57,580 nucleotides of DNA, from contig JAAKFI010000005.1 in assembly GCA_011065125.1 (NCBI GenBank), positions 1-57,580 of the forward strand. Direction: 5' to 3'. Shown here one piece after another: positions 1 to 6,843 of this stretch (the first letter of the stretch is position 1; every line of letters starts with the position of its first letter). The position numbers and the translations under genes were made by a program. The notes under the pieces were generated by a model that was not told where the DNA came from, searched no databases, and saw nothing but the letters and a program-made list of their open reading frames with translations. This stretch comes from Candidatus Anoxychlamydiales bacterium. GTDB taxonomy: Bacteria; Chlamydiota; Chlamydiia; Chlamydiales; SM23-39.

Positions 1-991
1 GCTCTAAATCTTGAATAAAAAGACTTTTATCGCGCGGACGAGCAATCAGAACCCACGTATCTGTGATTTTTAATATTTCAGATGAAGTTGGAACTTTTCT
101 ATCATCAACAGAAGTCTCTGATGGCCAATATACACCCTTTGAGTCAAGAAATTTTACTCCAGATTGCAAAACAGCTTCGAAAGATTCTCGATCAAATGGG
201 GATACTCTCTGCGTTCGAGTATTCGTAAAATCTTTGTAAAATTTTAAAAGATCTATTGCACCTGGATTATCCGATAAATCAATAAAATCAAGTTCAAGAT
301 AATCATCGATATCGCGAGGTCCAATTTCAAGCGCCATAGTTTGATCATTTATATTTATATCAACAGCTTGAGTTATTAGAGGATGCTGAACTTTAACACC
401 TGCAACATTCCAACTCACAATTCCAATGCCCCAAGACAACTCTAATTGAGCATCTGTAATATTCCCTTCTAATTGATGTTTAATTGCAAAGAGTTGACTA
501 TAAATATTAATGGTCTTTCTTCGTTTCTTTTCTTCAACAGCCCAAGGCTTCCATAAGCTCACTAAATAAGCTCTAAATTTAGATTCGATTTTATTTTTCT
601 CTTTCAAATCTTTTAAGTTAACAGCCTCTGACTTTCCTTTAAAAAGTGCTTCGAGATATGAAATATCATATTTTTCTCCTTGAAGCTGACCCATATTAAT
701 AGATTGACGAAGTGAAGGATTTTTATTTGGAGCATTAGATATTTCTACCCAATGGATAAGGTCTGGATCAGTTAGATCGGGTACTTTTGTTTCATGTAAA
801 CGATCAATAACAAGCCATTTTCCGCCTTCTTCACTTTCAACATTAAAATGAATACCTGGTAAATCTTGAAATTCATGTTCAAATTGGCAAAAAAAATGTT
901 TCTTTACGTCATAACAAGAACGTAATTTTAATTTTGCAGACTCTTGTGCATATGTAATTAATGATATTAGTTTATTTTGATCTTGATTCAT
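1..991 (-). CDS. N-terminal part of a large SF1 (DNA2/NAM7-type) helicase-like protein, cut by window edge
   Basis: An uninterrupted minus-strand frame runs from an ATG at 989-991 to the left window edge, giving 330 codons with no stop. The chain is soluble with no signal peptide. A central stretch reading LELSWGIGIVSWNVAGVKV followed by HPLITQAV, and a late stretch TWVLIARPRDKSLFIQDLE, resemble the region that precedes the Walker A motif in large AAA/DNA2-NAM7 superfamily 1 helicases of mobile and defence loci. The ATPase motifs themselves would lie outside the window, so the family call is an inference. No strong Shine-Dalgarno precedes the start. It lies at the far end of the island anchored at tRNA-Ser. 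The frame is certain to be coding by length and codon use; the helicase assignment is moderate to low. Confidence 0.6.
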   Translation of the reverse strand, partial: MNQDQNKLISLITYAQESAKLKLRSCYDVKKHFFCQFEHEFQDLPGIHFNVESEEGGKWLVIDRLHETKVPDLTDPDLIHWVEISNAPNKNPSLRQSINMGQLQGEKYDISYLEALFKGKSEAVNLKDLKEKNKIESKFRAYLVSLWKPWAVEEKKRRKTINIYSQLFAIKHQLEGNITDAQLELSWGIGIVSWNVAGVKVQHPLITQAVDININDQTMALEIGPRDIDDYLELDFIDLSDNPGAIDLLKFYKDFTNTRTQRVSPFDRESFEAVLQSGVKFLDSKGVYWPSETSVDDRKVPTSSEILKITDTWVLIARPRDKSLFIQDLE

Positions 992-1454
992 AAAGTCACG
1001 CTTATTTAATAATAAATCATAATTATTATAAATAAGTAGCATCGAAATGTAAATAAAAGAAAACAATAACAACAATTAAAGTTATTAATAAGTTTAAATA
1101 ATTAAATTTATTTAATAAAATAATTTAAAATATAATAAAAGATTATTACAATTTTATACATCTAGAGAATGAAGAGTAAAAAATATTTTAATTAAAATTT
1201 TTTATATAATTTATAATTTAAGCAATAAAATCATTTTTTTTTAACATAAAAAATATATCAGAAAAAATAAGAAAATTATTAAAATAATGAATACCACAGA
1301 ACTAGGGCTGGATGAAAAAAGAAATTTAATAGAAGTTTTATTTACTGAATATTCCGTTATGAATTTTACGAATGCAGGAGATGAAAAGTATTTTTTCGAC
1401 TGGAATGAGAATCTATCACAAATTTATAACTAAATATTACTATAATTAATATTA
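992..1454. other. AT-rich intergenic stretch with one doubtful short ORF
   Basis: No convincing gene is visible here. The first 290 bases are extremely AT-rich and include the upstream region of the helicase-like gene. A 48-codon plus-strand frame occupies 1287-1433 (it begins MNTTELGLDEKRN) but has no ribosome binding site and no recognisable family. It may be a fragment of a decayed gene, in keeping with the remnants that follow. Confidence 0.4.
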
Positions 1455-1656
1455 ATCCAAAAAATACCCAAAAGGCTTTTTTAAGGCGCCTTTGCTATCT
1501 TTTCCAAAGTCTCAAGCGAAAGCCAACTCCAAACCCGTCTCCATGCCTAGAAATACGCTTCTACATTATCTTAGAAGCCTGTGCTAGATCGGCCTGAGTC
1601 ATATCAAGCTCTACCCTTGCCATCTTTACTTTCTTTCCTTATTTTTTAGCATCCAT
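1455..1656 (-). pseudogene. Decayed copy of the XRE-type HTH gene (copy A)
   Basis: The minus strand from the ATG at 1654-1656 down to about 1455 aligns along its whole length with the intact HTH gene at 3158-3361. The same start MDAKK, the ELDMTQ stretch, the ETLEKIA stretch and the terminal FGYFLD region can all be followed, but in shifting frames. A TAA replaces the sixth codon (Leu in the intact copy) and several indels break the frame. The copy ends just short of the last codons, and no FRG gene follows it. It is therefore a dead paralogue of the antitoxin-like regulator, probably left by an earlier insertion or duplication. Confidence in the homology is high because the DNA match itself is visible. 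Confidence 0.85.
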
Positions 1657-1718
1657 AATTTATTTCAATGTAGCAAAATTGGCTCAAATGACGGACGAAG
1701 TGGGTACCAATTCGTACT

Positions 1719-1876
1719 TTGTCGCTTATTTCGGTGAAGATTAAAATTACTAATAATAATATTATACCTTTATATAAAAAGCTAGCTCCGAAGATTAGGG
1801 AATTAAAAGTGCTTGGTATGAGAGATACAGAGATAGAAACAAAGCTAGATATCAGTAGAACAACTGTAAAAAATCG
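1719..1876 (+). pseudogene. Helix-turn-helix fragment of a recombinase or transposase
   Basis: The plus-strand frame contains APKIRELKVLGMRDTEIETKL followed by DISRTTVKN, the typical pattern of a Hin/resolvase-like helix-turn-helix used by serine recombinases and some transposases. The frame carries a TGA stop just upstream of the fragment and runs at its 3' end into unrelated sequence that belongs, in another frame, to a serine protease remnant. It is thus truncated at both ends. The precise family cannot be settled from so short a piece. Its position inside the island suggests that it is debris from a mobile element. Confidence 0.4.
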
Positions 1877-2244
1877 TTGCTTCCGCCCCATGGCATTCAT
1901 TCGCTCACAAAGCAATTTCTACCTCTGACGCAGCCCTTGTATCAGGTTTATCCTTTCAGGGAGGAAGTGGAAGTCCTGTATTCGTTGCCAGTCGCGGCAT
2001 TAAAATCAAAGCTAATGTAGGAGAGGCTCAATCTGCAGACTACTGCCCTCAAAAGATAATTGGAGTCATGACGGGCCATCTACAAACAATTAACTCAAAT
2101 AACAGTTCTCAAGAAAAAGCTCTAACAGATATTGCATGTCATCCAGGGAATGAGTTAGAGCAACATAGTGGGCTTTCTTACTTCACAAAATCAACAAGTA
2201 TTATTGAACTACTTAAAAAAATACCCAAAATTTCTCATAATTAA
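1870..2244 (+). pseudogene. C-terminal remnant of a trypsin-like serine protease
   Basis: An open plus-strand frame without a start codon reads from about 1870 to the TAA at 2242-2244. It contains SFQGGSGSPVF, which matches the catalytic-serine signature GxSGSP of chymotrypsin/HtrA-fold proteases, followed by a plausible C-terminal strand region (KIIGVMTGHLQ). The His and Asp parts of the triad are absent, and upstream the frame is closed by a TAA at 1867-1869, so this is a 5'-truncated gene. Its base composition is visibly richer in G+C than the rest of the window, pointing to recent transfer from another background. The segment could still be translated from an internal start, but I see no ribosome binding site. 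Confidence 0.6.
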
Positions 2245-2268
2245 GCAGCCAACGCTGAAAATAAAAAA

Positions 2269-3165
2269 TTATCTTGATTTATCGAAGATAGTAGAAGGAA
2301 AAAGATATTCTTGAGTAATACCTTGTTCTTTTAAAAATTTATCTATTTCTTCAAAAGAATCCTTTGGTAATACCAATTTAACAAAAACTTGTTTACCTGT
2401 TTTTTGCGCTAGTAAAGCCCATGATAATTCTAAATCAATTCTAAAATCCATTTGTGCAAAATATATTGCTTCTTGTCGTTTAGGTTTAGAATCTAATAAA
2501 TTATTAATTTGTTTTTCCGGATAAATTAATAAAGGTAATTGACCATACATTTTATTAGAATTATTTTTTAAACAATCCTTCAATGTATGTAAAACATCTT
2601 TAAATAAAACATTTCTCTGAAGAGCCTTACCTATAGCTTTTTGACGTACCATAAACAAGGATCCTTCTTCATTTTCATTGCGGTTTAAATTCGCAAAAAA
2701 TAAAGCAACTTTCCAATTATACGAAAAATCAATAAAACAAGTTCCTAGTGGTTTAATATCTGATAATTTCGGATCTTCAGGATTTTGCTGATGATGTCTA
2801 TGAAATTCAAAATATGAATCGATTCCTTGTTCTTTTTCTGATTTTTGTAGTTCAGGATTAATCAATATACAATCCATTTTATCCAAATAATGCTTAGCAC
2901 ATTGATGTTGATGAATTACATCATTTATAAGCTCCTCAGGATATAAATCAGTAACAGCCATCTTATTTTGTTCTTTTAAACTGCGTGCAAATGTTGACTC
3001 TAAAAGCCAATCACTTCTTCTATGCCCTCTAAAAAGAAAAGCTTCATTAATTTGTTTCTCAATATGTTCTAACTCAATTAATAAATCTTTAAATGAAGCC
3101 GGCTTCCATTCATAATTATTGTCTGATATAATAGTGCTTTCTAATTTAGGATAAAAATCACTCAT
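2269..3165 (-). CDS. FRG-domain protein
   Basis: A 298-residue soluble protein. Residues 45-47 are the eponymous Phe-Arg-Gly, within FLFRGHRRSDWLLES, and residues around 145-162 read LGTCFIDFSYNWKVALFFAN, the second conserved block of the FRG domain. FRG proteins are widespread in bacteria and phages, often next to small DNA-binding proteins, and are suspected toxin or defence effectors; their biochemical activity is not established. The ATG overlaps the stop of the upstream HTH gene (GATGAGTGA), so the two are translationally coupled with the HTH protein first. This arrangement resembles a toxin-antitoxin pair, with the FRG protein in the toxin position. The role is an inference; the domain call is solid. 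Confidence 0.8.
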   Translation of the reverse strand: MSDFYPKLESTIISDNNYEWKPASFKDLLIELEHIEKQINEAFLFRGHRRSDWLLESTFARSLKEQNKMAVTDLYPEELINDVIHQHQCAKHYLDKMDCILINPELQKSEKEQGIDSYFEFHRHHQQNPEDPKLSDIKPLGTCFIDFSYNWKVALFFANLNRNENEEGSLFMVRQKAIGKALQRNVLFKDVLHTLKDCLKNNSNKMYGQLPLLIYPEKQINNLLDSKPKRQEAIYFAQMDFRIDLELSWALLAQKTGKQVFVKLVLPKDSFEEIDKFLKEQGITQEYLFPSTIFDKSR

Positions 3166-3361
3166 CTAAAAAATACCCAAAAGACTTCTTTAATTTCTTA
3201 GCTATCTTTTCTAGGGTCTCTAAACTAGGTAATACTATCCCATTTTCATATCCGGAAATACTTTTTTGCATTATCCCCATAGCTTTGGCTAAATCGCCCT
3301 GAGTCATATCAAGCTCTACTCTTGCTAACTTAATTTTTTTTCCTAATTTTTTAGCATCCAT
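3158..3361 (-). CDS. XRE-family helix-turn-helix regulator, partner of the FRG protein
   Basis: A 67-residue protein that is essentially one Cro/C1-type HTH domain. The motif spans residues about 16-45 (ELDMTQGDLAKAMGIMQKS then ISGYENGIVLP), with the usual TQ..LA start of helix 2 and the ISxYENG recognition region. It is the first gene of a two-gene operon and overlaps the FRG gene by 8 bases. Such proteins commonly repress their own promoter and may antagonise the downstream product, but neither is shown here. A full-length decayed copy lies at 1455-1656 and a C-terminal fragment at 4293-4350, so the gene has been duplicated or acquired more than once in this island. Confidence 0.88.
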   Translation of the reverse strand: MDAKKLGKKIKLARVELDMTQGDLAKAMGIMQKSISGYENGIVLPSLETLEKIAKKLKKSFGYFLDE

Positions 3362-3449
3362 ATCAACTATGCCATAAGCTTGCCATTAAATTTTTCTCAT
3401 ATTGTTTAATATTTCTGATTTAAAGGAGGTAATGATTCAGATATAATAT

Positions 3450-4154
3450 TTATTCTCTTATCCTTGATTTTAAATATTCCCATGAACCCGCAGTCATTCC
3501 ACAAAGCTTTCTAACTGGAGAGAGAGAAGTTATGTTCTCTCCTAAATTACTCGATGCATTTATTATTATTGGTAAATTAAATCTAATAGCAAAAGAAACA
3601 CCATCAGCAATACTAGTAATAGCAGCAATACCACCAGCAGCACCAGCAGCACCAGCAGCAACACCAGCAACAGCAGCAGCAGTGGCACCAGCAGCAACAC
3701 CAGCAGCAGCAGCAACACCAGCAACAGCAAAAGCAGCAGCAACACCAGCAACAACAGCAGCAACACCAGCAGTAGCAGCAGCAGCAATACCAGCAGCAAC
3801 ACTAGCATTAACAAAAACAGTCATACCCACAATCTGCCCTATTCTCCATCCAAGATTAGGGGCATTATTAAATCCAGCCCTATACCCTCTATTGAAAGGT
3901 AAATTAGCATGCTGAAGGTTTATGTAATGTCTTTTCCAAGTTGTATTTGATGGCAGGGATTGATTTGGATATTCTACTTCACATTTTTGTCTCCAAGTAA
4001 CTTCATTAGCATCATGATATAATCCAGCAAGTTCTCGATTAACCTGAGCTAATTTTAAAACGTCTCTTCCAAGTAAATATTCTCTTATATGCTCTTTAAT
4101 CTCAGGGGGCATTCCCAAATAAGTTGGTTCGATTGCTGGGAAGTTTACAGTCAT
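3450..4154 (-). CDS. F-box protein with long Ala/Val/Gly-rich segment (putative host-directed effector)
   Basis: A 234-residue protein. Residues about 15-55 form an F-box-like domain (PPEIKEHIREYLLGRDVLKL, then QVNRELAGLYHDANEVTWRQ), the SKP1-binding module of eukaryotic ubiquitin ligases. Bacterial F-box proteins are typically secreted by intracellular bacteria and hijack host SCF complexes. Residues about 100-185 are an almost uninterrupted Ala/Val/Gly tract encoded by repeated GCN codons, hydrophobic enough to insert in a membrane or form a helical bundle. No classical signal peptide is present, so export would need a type III or similar route. An extended -10 element lies upstream and AGGG precedes the ATG. 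It is a solitary gene in the island. The F-box call is good; effector function is inferred. Confidence 0.72.
   Translation of the reverse strand: MTVNFPAIEPTYLGMPPEIKEHIREYLLGRDVLKLAQVNRELAGLYHDANEVTWRQKCEVEYPNQSLPSNTTWKRHYINLQHANLPFNRGYRAGFNNAPNLGWRIGQIVGMTVFVNASVAAGIAAAATAGVAAVVAGVAAAFAVAGVAAAAGVAAGATAAAVAGVAAGAAGAAGGIAAITSIADGVSFAIRFNLPIIINASSNLGENITSLSPVRKLCGMTAGSWEYLKSRIRE
3620..3808. repeat. Trinucleotide (GCN) low-complexity repeat inside the F-box gene
   Basis: On the plus strand the sequence is a run of AGC, AAC and ACC triplets (units such as CAGCAGCAACAC), which on the coding strand gives GCT/GTT/GGT codons for Ala, Val and Gly. The repeat is imperfect but dense and could expand or contract by slippage in units of three without breaking the reading frame. 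It also creates long spurious frames on both strands, which I treat as artefacts. Confidence 0.85.
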
Positions 4155-4188
4155 GATTATTACCCTACTATTTTAGTTAATAATAACA

Positions 4189-4197
4189 ATTATACCA
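4189..4197 (-). promoter_or_regulatory. Extended -10 promoter element for the F-box gene
   Basis: The minus strand reads TGGTATAAT, a perfect extended -10 (TGnTATAAT), 34 bases upstream of the F-box start codon. No good -35 lies at the usual distance, as is common for extended -10 promoters. The same TGGTATAA core appears upstream of the genes at 15748 and 26437. Confidence 0.5.
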
Positions 4198-4292
4198 TTA
4201 TTATTTATAATAAATCTGTAAAATTAAATTAATATTTAAAGCGCTGATTTTCAAATTATTACATTTTTTGAAAAAATCAATTAATTCGAATA

Positions 4293-4350
4293 TTATTCAT
4301 CTAAAAAATACCCAAAAGACTTTTTAAGTTTTTTTGCTATCTTTTCTACT
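4293..4350 (-). pseudogene. C-terminal fragment of the HTH gene (copy C) abutting tRNA-Ser
   Basis: The minus strand encodes VEKIAKKLKKSFGYFLDE followed by a stop, identical over nearly all residues to the last 18 residues of the intact HTH protein at 3158-3361. Homology stops abruptly at about 4350, 12 bases from the tRNA-Ser 3' end. As in the intact operon, an ATG overlaps the stop (GATGAATAA), but here that second frame closes after seven codons. This is a truncated third copy whose partner gene has been lost. Confidence 0.85.
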
Positions 4351-4361
4351 GTACAAAATTA

Positions 4362-4446
4362 CGGAAGAGGTAGGATTCGAACCCACGGTCCCTTGCAGGA
4401 CTTCTGTTTTCAAGACAGACGCAATCGGCCACTCTGCCACTCTTCC
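4362..4446 (-). tRNA. tRNA-Ser (anticodon UGA)
   Basis: The minus strand folds as a class II tRNA of 85 bases. The acceptor stem pairs GGAAGAG with CTCTTCC plus discriminator G, the anticodon loop is CTTGAAA (anticodon TGA), a long variable arm follows, and the T loop is GGTTCGAATCC. The CCA end is not encoded. The 3' end faces the accessory island, which is the usual orientation when a tRNA gene serves as an integration site. It lies just upstream, on the same strand, of the decayed HTH fragment and downstream of pheS. Confidence 0.95.
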
Positions 4447-4486
4447 TTAAAAAAGATATTAACATAATAAAAAAATTTGAAACAAA

Positions 4487-5518
4487 TTACAAGGAAAATT
4501 GTTCTAAAAATCTCATATCGTTTTCAGTAAATGCTCTTATGTCTTTTATATCATACATGAGCATAGCAAGTCTCTCTATTCCCATACCTACAGCATAACC
4601 TGAGTATTTTTCAGGATCTATATTTGATGATTTTAAAACATTTGGATGGATCATCCCAGCACCTGCAACTTCTAGCCAACCTGAATGTTTACAAATTCTA
4701 CACCCCTGCCCTGAGCAAATTATACATTTAATATCTGTTTCCATACCTGGTTCAACAAATGGAAAATATGAAGGTCTAAATCTTGTTTCAATATCTTTAT
4801 CAAAAAGTTTTGAATAAAACTCTTTTAAGGTTGCAAAAAGATCCGCAAATGATGCGTTTTCATCAATATAAAAAAGATCAATTTGATGAAAAAAAACATG
4901 TGATCTTGATGAAATGTTTTCATTTCTAAAACATCTACCAGGAGCAATGCATCTAATTGGAGGATCTGATCTTTCCATTATCCTTGCTTGAACATTTGTT
5001 GTATGAGTGCGTAGCAATTTATTATCAGTTATATAAAAAGTATCTTGCATATCTCTTGCAGGATGATCTTTTTCGAAATTTAAACTCTCGAAATTATAAA
5101 AATCAGATTCTACGTTAGGTCCTAATTCAACAGAAAAACCCATACTTACAAAAATATCTATAGCTCTTTGCATTAAAAGAGAAATTGGATGGGATCTTCC
5201 CCAAAAGTTTTTCTTTCCGGGTAGTGTAATATCTAAAACTTCACTTGCAAGTTTTTTTTCTTCTTCTTTATTAGATATTTGACATAACTCATTTTGAAGA
5301 TGTGATGTAACCTCTTGTTTGAGATCATTTATTTTTTTCCCAAAAAGAGGTTTTTCAGTATTTGATACACCTTTTAAATGTGACATTAGGGATTGGATTA
5401 AGCCCTTTTTTCCAAGATACTTAATTTTTAGATTTTCAATGTCTTTAGAAGTATTTACTTTTTTTAAATCATTTAAAAAATCTGATCTAATTTCATTTAT
5501 ATTAGTATCTAATGTCAT
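4487..5518 (-). CDS. pheS: Phenylalanine-tRNA ligase alpha subunit
   Basis: The 343-residue catalytic alpha subunit of PheRS activates phenylalanine and charges tRNA-Phe in an alpha2-beta2 complex in the cytoplasm. It has the N-terminal coiled-coil tRNA-binding arm (residues about 1-85) and the class II core: the motif 2 area around DPPIRCIAPGRCFRNE, FFHQIDLFYID, and motif 3 GMGIERLAMLMYDIKDIR near the C-terminus. A four-cysteine cluster (CIICSGQGCRICK), present in many PheS proteins, precedes the GAGM loop. Length is normal. It is last in the infC-rpmI-rplT-pheS operon, six bases after rplT. The beta subunit gene pheT is not in the window, unlike the common pheST pairing. Confidence 0.97.
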   Translation of the reverse strand: MTLDTNINEIRSDFLNDLKKVNTSKDIENLKIKYLGKKGLIQSLMSHLKGVSNTEKPLFGKKINDLKQEVTSHLQNELCQISNKEEEKKLASEVLDITLPGKKNFWGRSHPISLLMQRAIDIFVSMGFSVELGPNVESDFYNFESLNFEKDHPARDMQDTFYITDNKLLRTHTTNVQARIMERSDPPIRCIAPGRCFRNENISSRSHVFFHQIDLFYIDENASFADLFATLKEFYSKLFDKDIETRFRPSYFPFVEPGMETDIKCIICSGQGCRICKHSGWLEVAGAGMIHPNVLKSSNIDPEKYSGYAVGMGIERLAMLMYDIKDIRAFTENDMRFLEQFSL

Positions 5519-5524
5519 TTTTTT

Positions 5525-5884
5525 TTAAGCTACCATTGCTTTCTTTGCTGTTACCACAACCTCTGTAAAAGCTTTTGGATCATGCATAGCAAGTGATGCT
5601 AACATCTTTCTATTTACTAGACAGTTTGCTTTTTTAAGGCCGTGTATAAGCTTACTATAACTCATTCCGTTAATTCTTGCAGCAATATTTATTCTAATAT
5701 TCCAAAGTTTTCTAAAATCAGATTTCTTTTTCTTTCTATGAATATAATTATATGCAAGCGCTTTCATTACAGCATTTTTAGCAATTCTTATGTGATTTTT
5801 TCTATCACCATAAAAACCTTTTGCTAGCTTTAATATTCTTTTTCTTCTTTTTCTTGAAGATACAGCGCAGGTCACTCTAGCCAT
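5525..5884 (-). CDS. rplT: 50S ribosomal protein L20
   Basis: A 119-residue, very basic protein with the standard L20 architecture. An N-terminal extension rich in Arg/Lys ([20 protein letters not shown]) threads through 23S rRNA, and a globular C-terminal half contains [17 protein letters not shown] and NRKMLASLA. It is required for early assembly of the large subunit and in several bacteria represses its own operon by binding the leader RNA; no such leader structure is evident here. It sits between rpmI and pheS with short gaps, the usual operon order. Confidence 0.97.
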   Translation of the reverse strand: MARVTCAVSSRKRRKRILKLAKGFYGDRKNHIRIAKNAVMKALAYNYIHRKKKKSDFRKLWNIRINIAARINGMSYSKLIHGLKKANCLVNRKMLASLAMHDPKAFTEVVVTAKKAMVA

Positions 5885-5902
5885 TTTATTTTACTCCTTT
5901 AT

Positions 5903-6103
5903 TTAACTACTTAAAAGCTTTATATAAGTTTTTCTATGTGCTTCACTTACAAGAGCTTTTTTTGAAAGTCTTCTTTTTCTATTAGATGACTTTTTAGTTA
6001 AAATATGTCTTTTGTTTTGTTTAGTTCTTTTAATTTTACCGTTTTTTGTTAATTTAAAACGCTTTGCTAAAGCTTTTTTCGTTTTTGCTTTTACTTTACT
6101 CAC
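5903..6103 (-). CDS. rpmI: 50S ribosomal protein L35 (GTG start)
   Basis: A 66-residue basic L35 with the family hallmarks KTKKALAKRFKLTKNGKIKR and a C-terminal KTYIKLL. A longer frame opens at 6130, but I prefer the GTG at 6101-6103. It is preceded by AAAGGAG at six bases, matches the usual L35 length (64-66 residues), and the added nine residues (MGKNIKEQV) have no counterpart in the family. With this start the gene overlaps the end of infC by eight bases, implying translational coupling within infC-rpmI-rplT. Confidence 0.95.
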   Translation of the reverse strand: MSKVKAKTKKALAKRFKLTKNGKIKRTKQNKRHILTKKSSNRKRRLSKKALVSEAHRKTYIKLLSS

Positions 6104-6620
6104 TACTTGCTCCTTTATATTTTTTCCCAATTGGCGCTAATACAGTTACAATTGTTCTTCCCATTAATTTTAAAGGAGACTCTATTTGAGCTATATCCTG
6201 AAGGTCATCTATTAATCGTTGTATGATTTTTTTTCCTTGCTCAGTATGTAGCATTTGTCTTCCCCTAAAAGATAATGTAACTTTTACTTTGTAACCTTTT
6301 AATATAAATTCTTTTGCATGTTTTTCTTTTGTTAAAAAATCATGGTTATCAATATTAGGCTTAAATTTTATCTCTTTTAGCTTTACTTGATGTTGTGATT
6401 TCTTACCCTCTTTTTCTCTTTTTAATTGCTGATATTTATATTTCCCAAAATCAATAATTTTGCAAACAGGAGGTTTAGCATTTGAAGATATTTCAACTAA
6501 ATCCAAATCTTTATCTGCAGCTAGGTTTAATGCTTCACTTAAGCTCATTACTCCAGCTTGAGACCCATCACTGTTTATCACTCTTACTTTATCAGCTCGA
6601 ATTTGTCTGTTTATTCTCAA
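6096..6620 (-). CDS. infC: Translation initiation factor IF-3 (TTG start)
   Basis: A 174-residue IF-3. The N-terminal domain begins with RINRQIRADKVRVI and contains LVEISSNAKPPVCKIIDFGK; the linker carries KYKYQQLKREKE; the C-terminal domain contains LKEIKFKPNI and TLSFRGRQMLH. It binds the 30S subunit, prevents premature 50S joining and checks start-codon choice. The start codon is TTG at 6618-6620, preceded by AAGGAT. Non-AUG starts on infC are widely conserved and underlie autoregulation by IF-3, so this is probably meaningful. It is the first gene of the infC-rpmI-rplT-pheS operon. Confidence 0.97.
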   Translation of the reverse strand: MRINRQIRADKVRVINSDGSQAGVMSLSEALNLAADKDLDLVEISSNAKPPVCKIIDFGKYKYQQLKREKEGKKSQHQVKLKEIKFKPNIDNHDFLTKEKHAKEFILKGYKVKVTLSFRGRQMLHTEQGKKIIQRLIDDLQDIAQIESPLKLMGRTIVTVLAPIGKKYKGASSE

Positions 6621-6787
6621 GTTTAATCCTTAATTCAAATATTTATAGATAAAAACATATGAAATATATTAAATCATATCTATATTTTTTTTACATATTT
6701 AATTTTTATTCTTTTCAAAGAACTTATGTTTTTTAAAAAAAAAACTTTATTTTTACATAAACTCTTATATTTTAAACTCTTTTACAA

Positions 6788-6815
6788 TTGATTTTCAAGT
6801 ATCTTTTCTTATAAA
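6788..6815 (+). promoter_or_regulatory. Sigma-70-type promoter for mnmM
   Basis: TTGATT at 6788-6793 and TATAAA at 6810-6815 are separated by 16 bases and lie 28 bases before the mnmM start. The region between infC and mnmM is divergent, so a promoter is expected here. Confidence 0.45.
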
Positions 6816-6843
6816 CTATTAAATTAATTAAAATTTTTTTTTT

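Noticed and set aside
1287-1433. 48-codon plus-strand ORF
   Set aside because: No ribosome binding site, no family and located among remnants; only mentioned in the intergenic entry.
1646-1915. 89-residue minus-strand frame
   Set aside because: It lies opposite the recombinase-like fragment, crosses the junction between unrelated remnants and has no family pattern.
3420-3442. Perfect GGAGG ribosome-binding-like site followed by ATG on the plus strand
   Set aside because: The frame closes after four codons, so it is either chance or a leftover of a lost gene.
3532-3915. Open frames on both strands through the GCN repeat (Ala/Pro-rich on plus, Leu-only on minus)
   Set aside because: They are products of triplet repetition within the F-box gene; neither has a plausible protein composition or ribosome binding site.
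1-4362. Direct repeat of the tRNA-Ser 3' end marking the far island boundary
   Set aside because: I looked for another copy of the tRNA 3' segment in bases 1-4300 and did not see one; the outer boundary may lie beyond the window or may have decayed.
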